Shown: positions 1 through 7,787, counted from the first letter of the stretch. The stretch is DNA of 20,102 nt from Propionibacteriaceae bacterium (GCA_021323255.1 JAJTCL010000007.1:1-20102); one strand, 5' to 3'. Program-made: numbers and translations. The notes: a model not told the origin generated them from the sequence alone.

Positions 1-2
1 CT

Positions 3-1658
3 TTCCTAGCCCGGAGCGACCCCGACGATGTTGCCCGGGTCGAGGACCGCACCTTCATCTGCTCGGCCGAGCCCGACGACGCGGGACCTACCAACAACTG
101 GGGAGCGCCGGCCGAGATGAAGCAAATAATGACCGAGCTGTATCGCGGCTGCATGCGTGGCCGGATTATGTACGTGGTGCCGTTCTGTATGGGTCCGCTT
201 GATGCAGAGCAGCCGAGATTCGGGGTGGAGATCACCGACTCCCCGTACGTAGTGGTCAGTATGAGAATCATGACCCGGATGGGCCGCTCCGCGCTGGCCG
301 CCATGACTGCACACGGGGAGGCGGACTTTGTGGCTTGCCTGCACTCGGTGGGTGCGCCGCTCCAACCAGGGCAGGCCGACGTCCCGTGGCCGTGTAACGA
401 GGTGAAGTACATCAGCCATTTCCCCGAGGAGCGGGCGATTTGGTCGTACGGCTCCGGCTATGGCGGCAACTCGCTGCTCGGCAAGAAGTGCTACGCGCTG
501 CGGATCGCCTCAGTCATCGCTCGCGACGAAGGGTGGCTGGCCGAGCACATGTTGCTCATGAAACTAACCTCGCCAAAGGGGCGGAGCTACCACCTCGCGG
601 CCGCCTTTCCCAGCGCTTGTGGGAAGACGAACCTGGCCATGCTGCGTCCCACCCTGCCGGGCTGGACGGCGGAGACCTTGGGCGACGACATTGTCTGGAT
701 GCGGTTCGGCGGCGACGGCCGGCTGTACGCGATCAATCCGGAATACGGACTGTTCGGCGTGGCACCCGGCACAAGCTGGCGGACGAACCCCAATGCTATG
801 GCGACAATCGACCGCGGCAACTCCATCTTCACCAACGTGGCGCTGACCGACGACGGGGACGTGTGGTGGGAAGGCATGACCGACGAACCACCCGCGCACC
901 TGACCGACTGGCGCGGACAACCCTGGACGTCGGCAGAAGCCGCCGGGCCGGCGGCCCACCCGAACAGCCGGTTCTGTACACCCCTGACACAGTGCCCGAT
1001 ACTCGCGCCCGAGTACGACGACCCGGCCGGAGTCCCGATCGACGCCATCATCTTCGGCGGGCGTCGGGCGGACACGGTGCCGCTCGTCAGCCAGGCGCGG
1101 GACTGGCCGCACGGGGTTTTCCTGGGTGCCACGCTGTCCAGCGAGACCACCGCGGCCGCGACCGGAGCGGTCGGTGTGGTGCGACGCGACCCGATGGCCA
1201 TGCTGCCATTCCTCGGCTACGCGGCCGGCGACTACTTTGCGCACTGGCTTCAGCTGGGCGCAGAGCACCGAGAACACATGCCAGCCATCTTCTACGTGAA
1301 CTGGTTCCGTCGGTCACCCGCCGGGGACTTCCTCTGGCCGGGATTCGGTGAGAACAGCCGGGTGCTCAAGTGGATCGTCGAGCGCCTGGAGGGTCGGGGG
1401 CAGGCCGTCGAGACGCCGGTCGGCTCCGTACCGTCGCCCGCCTCACTCGATGTCGATGGCCTGAACCTGCCGCCCGAGGCGCTGCAGGCCGTGCTCACCG
1501 TCGATGCCCAGGACTGGCGGGCCGAGCTGGCTTTGATCGAGGACTGGTTCGCCATGTTGGGCCCGCGGCTCCCCGCCGCGCTCCGTACCGAGCTCGACGG
1601 CCTGGCTAACCGCGTAGGCTCCGAGTTGCCAGAGTCGGTGCACGGGACTGTGACGTAG
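3..1658 (+). CDS. pckG: Phosphoenolpyruvate carboxykinase, GTP-dependent (5' end outside window)
   Basis: Cytosolic gluconeogenic enzyme converting oxaloacetate and GTP to PEP, CO2 and GDP. The frame is open from base 3, so the gene enters the window already in progress; about 551 residues are visible, and the family is usually about 600, so roughly 50-60 N-terminal residues are missing. Visible signatures are RGCMRGRIMYVVPFCMGPLD near the start, the GTP-PEPCK P-loop AAFPSACGKTN with its reactive cysteine codon at 618-620, the second nucleotide/metal motif GDDIVWM, NPEYGLFGVAPGT, and the C-terminal NWFR...FLWPGFGENSRVLKW block. The first in-frame ATG (117) lies inside the conserved domain and is not the start. 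The next gene begins about 200 bp downstream on the same strand. No frameshift or missing motif is seen. Identification is very secure. Confidence 0.97.
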   Translation, partial: FLARSDPDDVARVEDRTFICSAEPDDAGPTNNWGAPAEMKQIMTELYRGCMRGRIMYVVPFCMGPLDAEQPRFGVEITDSPYVVVSMRIMTRMGRSALAAMTAHGEADFVACLHSVGAPLQPGQADVPWPCNEVKYISHFPEERAIWSYGSGYGGNSLLGKKCYALRIASVIARDEGWLAEHMLLMKLTSPKGRSYHLAAAFPSACGKTNLAMLRPTLPGWTAETLGDDIVWMRFGGDGRLYAINPEYGLFGVAPGTSWRTNPNAMATIDRGNSIFTNVALTDDGDVWWEGMTDEPPAHLTDWRGQPWTSAEAAGPAAHPNSRFCTPLTQCPILAPEYDDPAGVPIDAIIFGGRRADTVPLVSQARDWPHGVFLGATLSSETTAAATGAVGVVRRDPMAMLPFLGYAAGDYFAHWLQLGAEHREHMPAIFYVNWFRRSPAGDFLWPGFGENSRVLKWIVERLEGRGQAVETPVGSVPSPASLDVDGLNLPPEALQAVLTVDAQDWRAELALIEDWFAMLGPRLPAALRTELDGLANRVGSELPESVHGTVT

Positions 1659-1705
1659 AGGCAGGTCGCGATCTCGCCGAACCCACGGCGTTATCGGGTG
1701 GACGT

Positions 1706-1760
1706 ATCAGAGCCGTCATAGCTGCGAACCACTGACGGGACGAAGATCAACAGCTCTGAT
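1706..1760 (+). terminator. Possible hairpin downstream of pckG
   Basis: An 8-bp perfect inverted repeat (ATCAGAGC at 1706-1713, GCTCTGAT at 1753-1760) encloses an inner 5-bp pair (CGTCA 1714-1718, TGACG 1733-1737) with a 15-nt bulge on the 3' side. It begins about 48 bp after the pckG stop. No T-run follows, so it is at best an atypical terminator or mRNA 3' structure. A second small hairpin, CTCGC-ATA-GCGAG at 1824-1836, lies just before the next gene. Confidence 0.25.
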
Positions 1761-1861
1761 CCATCGTTGACGGCTGCCCGCACCGGGTCGCCCCATGACC
1801 GGCGGCAAGGCTCAATCGGCCCGCTCGCATAGCGAGATTGCTGCGCCGCCAGAATGTCGAC

Positions 1862-3427
1862 GTGACGAACCTGCAGCTAAAACCTGGATGCTCGTGGGCA
1901 GAGACCTACGCCCGATGTGTGTCGGTGGCACCGGAGGCATTCGAGTCCGACCGCATCCGCAACCTGCTGCACGGCGAGTGGCAGCGCGTGGGAGTGCCCG
2001 GCCACCATGTCAACCCGGTCGACTTGTCGCCGATCCAGGGCCCGCCACGTGTCGAGCGCGACATCGCTGCTAGCGCCGTCGAGCATGCCCGCGATCAGCA
2101 TGCGGCGTGGTCGAAGGTCGGCTTGGCCGAACGCCGCGACCGGGTGACTGCCGCGATCGACACGATGGTCCTCCACCGGGACCTGCTCGCCCTCCTGTTG
2201 GTATGGGAAATCGGCAAGCCATGGCGGCTGGCCGTGGCCGACGTGGATCGCGGCCTGGACGGGGTCCGCTGGTACGTCGACGAGATACATCGCCAGCTGG
2301 CGATCGGAACTGATGCCGAGCGGCGGCCCCTGCCTGGCCCAGTGTCGAACATTGCGAGCTGGAACTACCCGATGAGCGTGCAGGTGCACGCCGAGCTGGT
2401 TCAGGTGCTGGCCGGCAATGCCGTGGTGGCAAAGACGCCGAGCCAGGGCGGCTTCCACTGCCTGACGCTCGCCCACGCCTTCATGGCCCGCGCCGGCCTT
2501 CCGGTCACACTGCTCAGCGGGATCGGCGGCAAGCTGGGCGACGTCCTGATCAGCAATCCCCGCATAGGGGCACTCGCGTTCGTCGGAGGCCGATCCAACG
2601 GACGGGCCGCCGCCACGTCCCTGGCCGACCGACGCCGCCGCCACTTTCTCGAGCAGGAAGGGCTGAACGCGTGGGGGATATGGGACTTCACCGAGTGGGA
2701 GCTGCTCGCCCAGCATCTGCGCAAGGGGTTCGAATACGCCAAGCAGCGGTGCACTGCGTACCCGAGGTATGTCGTCCAGCGACGCTTGTTCCCCGCGTTC
2801 CTCGATACTTACTTGCCGGTCGTCGAAGGCTTGCGCTTCGGCCACCCGCTGGCTGTCGAGCGTCCGGATGATCCCCTCCCGGAGCTGGACTTCGGGCCGG
2901 TGATCGGGGCCCGGAAGGCCGCGGAACTGGGAGAGCAGTTCGAGGAGGCAATGCGGGGCCGGGGCCTTCCCCTCCACCGCGGCTCGGTGGGTGCGGGGCG
3001 CTTCCTTGATGGACAGGACACCTCGGCATACGTCGCACCGGCCTGCGTCCTCGAGCCACCGGCCCACTGGTCGCTGCACCACGCCGAGCCGTTCGGCCCC
3101 CTCGACTCCGTCGTCTGCGTGGACACCGAGGCCGAGCTGCTCGCGGCCATGAATGCCAGCAACGGGTGCCTTGTGGCCAGCCTGGCGACCGACGACATGG
3201 ACTTCGCGTCGCGCGTCGCCGAGCAGCTGCAGGCCTTCAAGGTAGGCATCAATCGACCGCGCAGCAGAGGTGACCGGGAGGAGGTGTTCGGCGGCATGGG
3301 TGAGTCGTGGAAGGGTGCCTTCGTCGGCGGAGACCTGCTCGTGCAGGCGGTCACGTACGGCCCAGACGGCGAGGACGAGCGGCTGTTCGGCAACTTCCCG
3401 GACTACTCCCAGTTCCCCAGCCGGTGA
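1862..3427 (+). CDS. Aldehyde dehydrogenase family protein
   Basis: NAD(P)-dependent oxidation of an aldehyde to an acid; substrate unknown. About 521 residues from the GTG at 1862 (MTNLQLKPG...). An upstream in-frame TTG at 1838 would add eight residues, but the protein starting MTNLQLKPG looks more natural; neither start has a strong ribosome site. ALDH landmarks, numbered from GTG 1862, are the SWNYP cofactor motif (Asn about 168), the VVAKTPS lysine (about 191), LAFVGG, the general-base glutamate in FLEQEGLN (about 264) and the nucleophile in EYAKQRCTAYPR (Cys about 297). The usual LELGG loop reads LEQEG. The C-terminus has SRGDREEVFGG and NFPDYSQFP. These deviations place it in a divergent, apparently actinobacterial ALDH clade; I cannot name its substrate. 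It follows pckG but is probably separately expressed given the spacing. Confidence 0.9.
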   Translation: MTNLQLKPGCSWAETYARCVSVAPEAFESDRIRNLLHGEWQRVGVPGHHVNPVDLSPIQGPPRVERDIAASAVEHARDQHAAWSKVGLAERRDRVTAAIDTMVLHRDLLALLLVWEIGKPWRLAVADVDRGLDGVRWYVDEIHRQLAIGTDAERRPLPGPVSNIASWNYPMSVQVHAELVQVLAGNAVVAKTPSQGGFHCLTLAHAFMARAGLPVTLLSGIGGKLGDVLISNPRIGALAFVGGRSNGRAAATSLADRRRRHFLEQEGLNAWGIWDFTEWELLAQHLRKGFEYAKQRCTAYPRYVVQRRLFPAFLDTYLPVVEGLRFGHPLAVERPDDPLPELDFGPVIGARKAAELGEQFEEAMRGRGLPLHRGSVGAGRFLDGQDTSAYVAPACVLEPPAHWSLHHAEPFGPLDSVVCVDTEAELLAAMNASNGCLVASLATDDMDFASRVAEQLQAFKVGINRPRSRGDREEVFGGMGESWKGAFVGGDLLVQAVTYGPDGEDERLFGNFPDYSQFPSR

Positions 3428-3478
3428 CCCGCGCCGCTACCGAGCCGTAGGTCAGTCGTCGTCCGAACCGCACCCAGG

Positions 3479-3715
3479 ATGAACAAGCCCCGCGCCGCGG
3501 ACCGGCCCCGCGCGATGAGGTGTCCAGGTCGCTACGACAACACCTTCATCGCGATCAGCCAGGGCCGATGGCGGGTCCACCGGCGACTGGCGCCGGATCC
3601 CAAACGAATACGCCCGGGGTCCCTTGCACGTGTTCGGCCCGTACCTGTACCGGTCGGAGTCATGGGCGAGGTCTGAGGAGGAGGAGTGCGCCCGGGCGCT
3701 CCACCACCGAGCGGG
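3479..3715 (+). pseudogene. Possible frameshifted gene fragment, unidentified
   Basis: The 288 bp between the aldehyde dehydrogenase and the TRAP genes hold no intact gene. An ATG at 3479 opens a frame whose first ~38 codons look protein-like (YDNTFIAISQGRWRVHRR, third positions mostly G/C). After about 3588 that frame becomes proline/valine/arginine-rich, while a different frame reads plausibly (GPLHVFGPYLYRSESWAR, then a glutamate run), again with G/C third positions. This is what a single frameshift in a decayed gene would give. No family was recognised and the signal is weak; it could be chance in GC-rich DNA. Confidence 0.2.
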
Positions 3716-4363
3716 TCATTTAGCCAGCGCCTTACGGGCCAGCGCGCTGTCGAACGGGCGGCTGCTGGCCACCTCCGGGTGAAACCGTACCCAGATGAAG
3801 ACGTAGACGGCCAGGCCGATCGCCATCAGCGCCGCGGGCAGGATCGAGCCCGCGAAGAGCGCGCCGGTGGAAATCATGGCGGTAGCGGCGAATAGGACCG
3901 CGGGGATACTCGGTGGCATCACTGTGCTCATGAGCGAGCCGGACGCCGTCAGGCCCGCGGAAAAGCCGTAGGGATAGCCCGCCTTGAGCATCTGGGGGAT
4001 CTGTACTTTGCTTGTGGACGCGGCATCCGCGAGCGCGGAGCCGCTGATCCATGAGAACCCGATCGCGGTGCCCAGGTTCACGTAAGCGAGGTTGCCTGGT
4101 AGCCGTGGAAGCAGGGCCCTCGCGAAGTCGTATAGCCGGGTGGCGATGCCGAGGTGGTTCGCGAGGGTGCCGACGAAGATGAACAGTGGCACCGCGAGCA
4201 GGGGAAAGCCATTGATGCCGTTCACGATCGACGAGATTGCGTAGCCTGCCGACAGCCCGCGGCCGTAGAAGTACAGCATGCTGGGCGCGATCATCGCGAA
4301 CGCGACGGGCACCCGAAGCAGCAGAAGGACGACAAGCAAGAGGATGTAGAGCCAGAGATCCAC
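3716..4363 (-). CDS. TRAP transporter large permease (DctM-like), C-terminally truncated
   Basis: Membrane permease of a tripartite ATP-independent periplasmic (TRAP) carboxylate-type transporter. The GTG start at 4363 lies three bases after the DctQ stop. The 215 residues contain the DctM N-terminal half: a first membrane helix (residues ~3-23), NGINGFPLLAVPLFIFVG, the GNLAYVNLGTAIGFSWISGS block, ALADAASTSKVQIPQM, and SGSLMSTVMPPSIPAV. Full-length DctM proteins are about 425 residues with 11-12 helices; this one stops after roughly six, with the charged tail RPFDSALARKALAK. No hydrophobic continuation is visible in any - strand frame below 3716, so half of the permease is absent rather than frameshifted nearby. 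The transporter is probably non-functional. No DctP receptor gene occurs in the window. Confidence 0.85.
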   Translation of the reverse strand: MDLWLYILLLVVLLLLRVPVAFAMIAPSMLYFYGRGLSAGYAISSIVNGINGFPLLAVPLFIFVGTLANHLGIATRLYDFARALLPRLPGNLAYVNLGTAIGFSWISGSALADAASTSKVQIPQMLKAGYPYGFSAGLTASGSLMSTVMPPSIPAVLFAATAMISTGALFAGSILPAALMAIGLAVYVFIWVRFHPEVASSRPFDSALARKALAK

Positions 4364-4366
4364 TGA

Positions 4367-4951
4367 CTAGCCCTCCATCTCGGAGATGTCGAGCTTGCGC
4401 TCCGGGCGGTTGGCGTACGGGATCTTCACGGCCGAGTGGACCGCGGCCGACAGGAATCCGATGAGAGCCAAGACGTACAGCACGCCGAGGGGGATGTGCA
4501 TAGCGGCGCTGGCTCGTGCCCACTCGATCTCGATCTTCACGAATGCCTCGTAGGCGAGCGCGAGACTCGTCGCGACCATGATGATGGCGGAGACGACCCG
4601 CAGCGCGATGAAGAGCTTCTTGCCCGCGAGTACCTGGTCGAATACTTCGATCACGATGTGCCCGTTGCGGCCCACAAGGTACCCGGTGGTAATGAAGGTC
4701 ATGGCGACCATGGACAGGAGGGCCAGTTCACCCGCGCCGACCCATCCGATCGCGGGAAAGTATCGCCCCAGCACCTGATACATCACACCGAGGAAGAGGA
4801 GGGCGAACAGCACAACCCCGCTCGCAACCTCCACCGCCGACAGAACGCGCATGAACCTCGGGTCCGGCGGCACCCCCTCATTGAGCTGGGGGACCGTGTA
4901 AGAGGTGTTGGTGTGCTCGTAGATGGATTCCTCGGGCTCCTTCTCGGTCAC
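4367..4951 (-). CDS. TRAP transporter small permease (DctQ-like)
   Basis: Small membrane subunit that joins DctM in TRAP uptake systems. About 194 residues from the GTG at 4951, preceded by AGGCGG seven bases upstream; an alternative GTG at 4978 would add nine residues but has no clear ribosome site. Four hydrophobic helices are visible at about residues 37-57, 73-94, 116-136 and 152-173. The typical DctQ features are the GELALLSMVAMTFITTGYLV stretch in helix 2, followed by RNGHIVIEVF. The N-terminal 35 residues are soluble and acidic. It is transcribed leftward just ahead of the truncated DctM gene and is full length for the family, but its partner is broken and no receptor is adjacent. Confidence 0.88.
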   Translation of the reverse strand: MTEKEPEESIYEHTNTSYTVPQLNEGVPPDPRFMRVLSAVEVASGVVLFALLFLGVMYQVLGRYFPAIGWVGAGELALLSMVAMTFITTGYLVGRNGHIVIEVFDQVLAGKKLFIALRVVSAIIMVATSLALAYEAFVKIEIEWARASAAMHIPLGVLYVLALIGFLSAAVHSAVKIPYANRPERKLDISEMEG

Positions 4952-5552
4952 AGTGCCACCGCCTGGACGACGCTCCACGACGAGGAGTGCACACCGCTAT
5001 CAACATCAGGCGCCATGGTGTCTGAATTCATTGCCAACCTCTCCTGGTGCGGGCCCGCCGCATGCGCAGGCACGCGGCCACCCTTGCGACTCTGGGTCGT
5101 GGAACCGATGTCTGCAAAGTCATGTCTCGGCGAATGGAACGCTGCGCCACAGCAGCACGGGGCTTCCGCCCGCCGCTGCCGGACACACCGATCCGTCTCC
5201 GCCGCCTGAGCTTTCGCCGTTCAGGCGAGGGTCGAACCGACGGTGACGAACAGTGCTGGTGCTGGCGGGACCGCACTACTTGACGCTCGTCACCGTCGAA
5301 GTCGATGCGAGCGGCACCTGGACTCCCGCGGGAAGGAAGTTTCGCCACCAGGGTCAGGGTCACCTCGCCGTCGGGCACGTTGTTGTCGAGCTCGGCCTTC
5401 CCGCGGCGGTGATCAACATCGTGTGACTTGACCGTGCTCGTCTAAGCTCTAGTCTCAGTTGTTACCGTTCGTGGCCGTCCGCTAACGTTCGGGAACACGC
5501 CGCGCAGACTCAGATGAACGTCTGGAGACACCGTGAAACGGGCCAGTGCGGA
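4952..5552. other. About 600 bp without a convincing gene; decayed DNA
   Basis: Frames on both strands are short or arginine/proline-rich, as expected of out-of-frame GC-rich DNA. Two stretches look faintly protein-like. On the + strand, 5253-5429 reads LTLVTVEVDASGTWTPAG and ends VELGLPAAVINIV before TGA, the last part resembling the LPxGVINIV motif of aldehyde dehydrogenases. On the - strand, the overlapping reading includes VPDGEVTLTLVAKLP. Neither has a start with a ribosome site and neither can be assigned. At 5455-5500 there are imprecise repeats around CGTTCG (CGTTCGTGG, CGTTCGGGA) just before the tRNA-like fragment. The upstream region of the TRAP genes must also lie here, but I see no clear promoter. 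Confidence 0.3.
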
Positions 5553-5608
5553 CTTGGAAAGCGGTTTGGGTGCAGCACTCGCGTGCTCGAATCCCGCATC
5601 CTGCGCCA
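5553..5608 (+). pseudogene. Degenerate 3' half of a tRNA-Ser(GGA)-like gene; possible attachment site
   Basis: The stretch reads like the 3' part of a class II tRNA: an anticodon-loop-like TTGGAAA (GGA anticodon, serine) at about 5554-5560, a long variable arm with stem GGGTG-CAG-CACTC at 5568-5580, a T-arm GCGTG-CTCGAAT-CCCGC (5581-5597) with one mismatched pair, a 3' acceptor strand ATCCTGC, discriminator G and an encoded CCA at 5606-5608. The 5' half is not present: the bases before 5553 do not pair with the anticodon 3' stem or the acceptor strand. It is therefore not a functional tRNA. A tRNA 3' fragment starting at the anticodon loop is the usual remnant left at the distal end of an element integrated by a tyrosine recombinase. 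No integrase is in the window and no second copy was seen here. I worked from memory of serine tRNA consensus, so identity is moderate. Confidence 0.45.
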
Positions 5609-5611
5609 ACC

Positions 5612-5779
5612 TTAAACATGCTCTGACCCGCGGAAACACCGTTCGGATCGAAATCGAGCCCGGGCTGGCGTCGCAATGTCTGGCTGAGCCTCGTCGGGCA
5701 CCTGCCACAACAGATAGGAATCGACGCGGGCGTCGCGAGATGCTTCGAAGATCCGGTCGACATCCGGATGCCGCGCAGT
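5612..5779 (-). other. Open in-frame stretch after the nitrilase stop codon, possible gene remnant
   Basis: The nitrilase-like gene stops at a TGA (5780-5782), but the same - strand frame stays open for 55 more codons to a TAA at 5612-5614, three bases from the tRNA-like CCA end. The reading looks coding, with mostly G/C third positions: HPDVDRIFEASRDARV, then DSYLLWQVPDEAQPDIATPA. No start codon with a ribosome site is seen in it. It could be a decayed neighbouring gene, or an ancestral C-terminal extension cut off by the TGA. I do not recognise the family. The conserved-looking nitrilase end (ADRRPHLY) argues that the TGA is the true end of that enzyme. Confidence 0.25.
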
Positions 5780-6601
5780 TCAGCGATGGGGTTCTCTGTA
5801 CAGGTGCGGCCGTCGATCAGCGAGAGCATCGTTGTACAAGCCGAGGCCCTTATCCCTGCAGTCAGCCAAGTTGATGTCGGCCAGCAGGACAGTCTCCTCA
5901 CCGGCCGCCGGGCCTGCAAGCAGATAGCCGTCCGGACCGCTAATCAGGCTGGCACCTGTCCAGTCTTGCCCTCGCTCAGAGCCGCAACGGTCAGCCACAA
6001 TCACCCCAACTCGGTTCACTGCTGCAGCGGCTTGCGCCTTGATCACTTCGATCGGGCGTTCGCCGTGCGGCACCAGCCCTCGCGGCCAGTTACTCGGGGC
6101 CACGATCAGCTCGGCGCCGCCGAGTGCTGCCGCGCGGACGACCTCGGGAAACTCGAGGTCATAACAGATGAGTGGCGTGATCAGGCCCAGATTGGTGGCG
6201 AGTACCGGCGGCGCCTGGTCGCCCGCCGCGAATACCTCTGTCTCTCGACCCCACAGATGTGTCTTGCGGTAGCAGCCAACCACCACGCCGCGGTCGATCA
6301 CCACCACGCTGTTGTACGGCCGTTCCCCAGTCGACTTCTCGCACCAGCCGGCCACCACCATCAGGCCGCGGTCCCCCGACAGCTCGCGGAAGAATCTGAT
6401 TCCGGGACCGGCAAGCTCCTCGGCGCGGCCGAGAGCCTCCGCAGTGTCGGCGAAGACATAGCCGGTCAGCGCCAGCTCCGGCAAGACCACCAGCTCAGCT
6501 CCGGCCTCGGCGGCCCGTTCGACCGCGCCAGCAACCGCTGCCCGAGTTCGTTCTGGCGCGTCGATGTCGATCCGCACCTGACAGGCCGCAACGCGAACCA
6601 T
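5780..6601 (-). CDS. Carbon-nitrogen hydrolase (nitrilase superfamily amidohydrolase)
   Basis: Soluble enzyme expected to hydrolyse an amide, carbamoyl or related C-N bond; exact substrate unknown. The 273 residues match the usual nitrilase-domain length. The Glu-Lys-Cys catalytic triad is complete: Glu42 in VVLPELALTGY, Lys113 in CYRKTHLW and Cys146 in LICYDLEFPE. The ATG start at 6601 gives the typical opening MVRVAACQVRIDI, and the protein ends ADRRPHLYREPHR as family members do. It begins 22 bp after the bicupin stop and is the last gene of the leftward SnoaL-bicupin-nitrilase unit, so it is probably under the operator at 8857. The context suggests it acts on an amide or nitrile intermediate of the cluster's pathway. 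It does not look like a glutaminase domain of an NAD synthetase, since it stands alone. Confidence 0.93.
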   Translation of the reverse strand: MVRVAACQVRIDIDAPERTRAAVAGAVERAAEAGAELVVLPELALTGYVFADTAEALGRAEELAGPGIRFFRELSGDRGLMVVAGWCEKSTGERPYNSVVVIDRGVVVGCYRKTHLWGRETEVFAAGDQAPPVLATNLGLITPLICYDLEFPEVVRAAALGGAELIVAPSNWPRGLVPHGERPIEVIKAQAAAAVNRVGVIVADRCGSERGQDWTGASLISGPDGYLLAGPAAGEETVLLADINLADCRDKGLGLYNDALADRRPHLYREPHR

Positions 6602-6623
6602 GAGCGATCCCCCGCAGAGATGG

Positions 6624-7787
6624 TCAGTCGTCCTCGGTGGCGGTGACCATCACCGCAACCGGTGCGAGGTAGCCATTGGGGTCCAGCATCCAGCCGTTGT
6701 CGAAGGCCGCCTCGACGACCTCAGGCGCCCACTCCAGGCGGACCCGACCGTCTCCGCTGTTGACGACCAATAGCTCGCCGGTGCCCTCGCTCGCCGCGTC
6801 CTCCCCCGCCTCGAGCAGCTGGAATCGCCGCCAACTGCCCGCCGGCACGGACAACATGTCCTGTGGTCCGAGGTTGACCATTCGAGCGTCGGCGCCGTCA
6901 TTGAGGGTGATCCGCCATTGGCCTGACTTCACGATCAGCACCGAGGTCTCGTGGTGCCGGTGGCGTAGCACGCCCTCGCCGCTCGTAGCCCGAAGCAAGC
7001 CGAGATTGAAGGAGTGAGGCTCGTGGAGGCGCGGTACGGCCCGGCGGTCCTCCGTCATGCCGTATCCGATGGCCAGGCTGAGCTCGGCGTTTCCGCCCGG
7101 CAGCCCGGTGCACAAGAACGAGCGCTGACTGTAAGTCCGATCACCGGGTTGGATCACTCGGGACCGCATCTCTTCGACGCTGTAGCTCGTCAGCTGATCG
7201 ATGTACGCCTGCCGCATCGGCTTGATCAACGGCACGTCGGACGGAAGCGCGTCACCGGCCACGGTGTCGACCAGGCGGTTGTCGGCGGTTAGGTAGAGGC
7301 CGTACGACTCGGCGTCCTTGAGCACCGATGGCCCCCAGATGATGCCGCCCGTCACGTCCTGACCGAGCACGGTCAGTAAGATCCCGTCGTCGGGGCCCTC
7401 ATTGGTGAACCCCCTAAAGATCCAGGTTGGCACTGAGATGACGTCGCCGTCCGTCGATACGTACTCACCCTGTTTCCCGTCGACTCCCCAGCGCAGCCGG
7501 AATGTCCCGCCGAAGTTGATGAACACCTCGGCGGTGAAGTGCAGGTGCAGGTTGTTGGTGACGCCGTTGGGCATTCCGGCCGCACCGACGTTGAAGCCGT
7601 GGAGCTCCGTCAGGTTGACGTACTGATCGGAGTTCTGGGAGACGCCGGAGCCAATGAACGCGTAGTTCGACTTCCGGTCTGAGCCGGGTGTGCGGCAGTC
7701 GATGAAGGCGGCGTTGCAGGGGACCCAATCCGATCGACGGACGGTACGGCGCTCCAGCTCGCTGGCTTCGACGAGGACGTCGGTCAT
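6624..7787 (-). CDS. Bicupin domain protein
   Basis: A 387-residue protein with two cupin beta-barrels, of unknown function. Cupin 1 has LHLHFTAEVFINFGG (His81, His83, Glu87) followed by GDVISVPTWIFRGFTN. Cupin 2 has LRHRHHETSVLIVKSG (His276, His278, Glu280 region) followed by QDMLSVPAGSWRRFQ. In both barrels motif 1 keeps His-x-His and Glu, while the motif-2 histidine that normally completes the metal site is arginine (Arg125 and Arg320). The ATG at 7787 has AGGAAG about seven bases upstream. It lies 50 bp after the SnoaL-like gene and 22 bp before the nitrilase gene, all leftward, consistent with one operon. A dioxygenase, isomerase or lyase role is possible from fold alone; the changed metal site makes oxygenase chemistry uncertain. 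Confidence 0.85.
   Translation of the reverse strand: MTDVLVEASELERRTVRRSDWVPCNAAFIDCRTPGSDRKSNYAFIGSGVSQNSDQYVNLTELHGFNVGAAGMPNGVTNNLHLHFTAEVFINFGGTFRLRWGVDGKQGEYVSTDGDVISVPTWIFRGFTNEGPDDGILLTVLGQDVTGGIIWGPSVLKDAESYGLYLTADNRLVDTVAGDALPSDVPLIKPMRQAYIDQLTSYSVEEMRSRVIQPGDRTYSQRSFLCTGLPGGNAELSLAIGYGMTEDRRAVPRLHEPHSFNLGLLRATSGEGVLRHRHHETSVLIVKSGQWRITLNDGADARMVNLGPQDMLSVPAGSWRRFQLLEAGEDAASEGTGELLVVNSGDGRVRLEWAPEVVEAAFDNGWMLDPNGYLAPVAVMVTATEDD

Noticed and set aside
1877..3082. Long - strand open frame (401 codons) opposite the aldehyde dehydrogenase
   Set aside because: Antisense shadow of a clear ALDH gene in GC-rich DNA; the translation has no recognisable domain or sensible start.
4436..5209. 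+ strand open frame (257 codons) over DctQ
   Set aside because: Acidic/His-rich antisense reading of a membrane protein gene; the DctQ helices on the - strand are convincing.
5253..5429. Aldehyde dehydrogenase remnant ending VELGLPAAVINIV
   Set aside because: Only about ten residues resemble the ALDH motif, the rest does not, and the opposite strand reads equally well; kept only as a remark.
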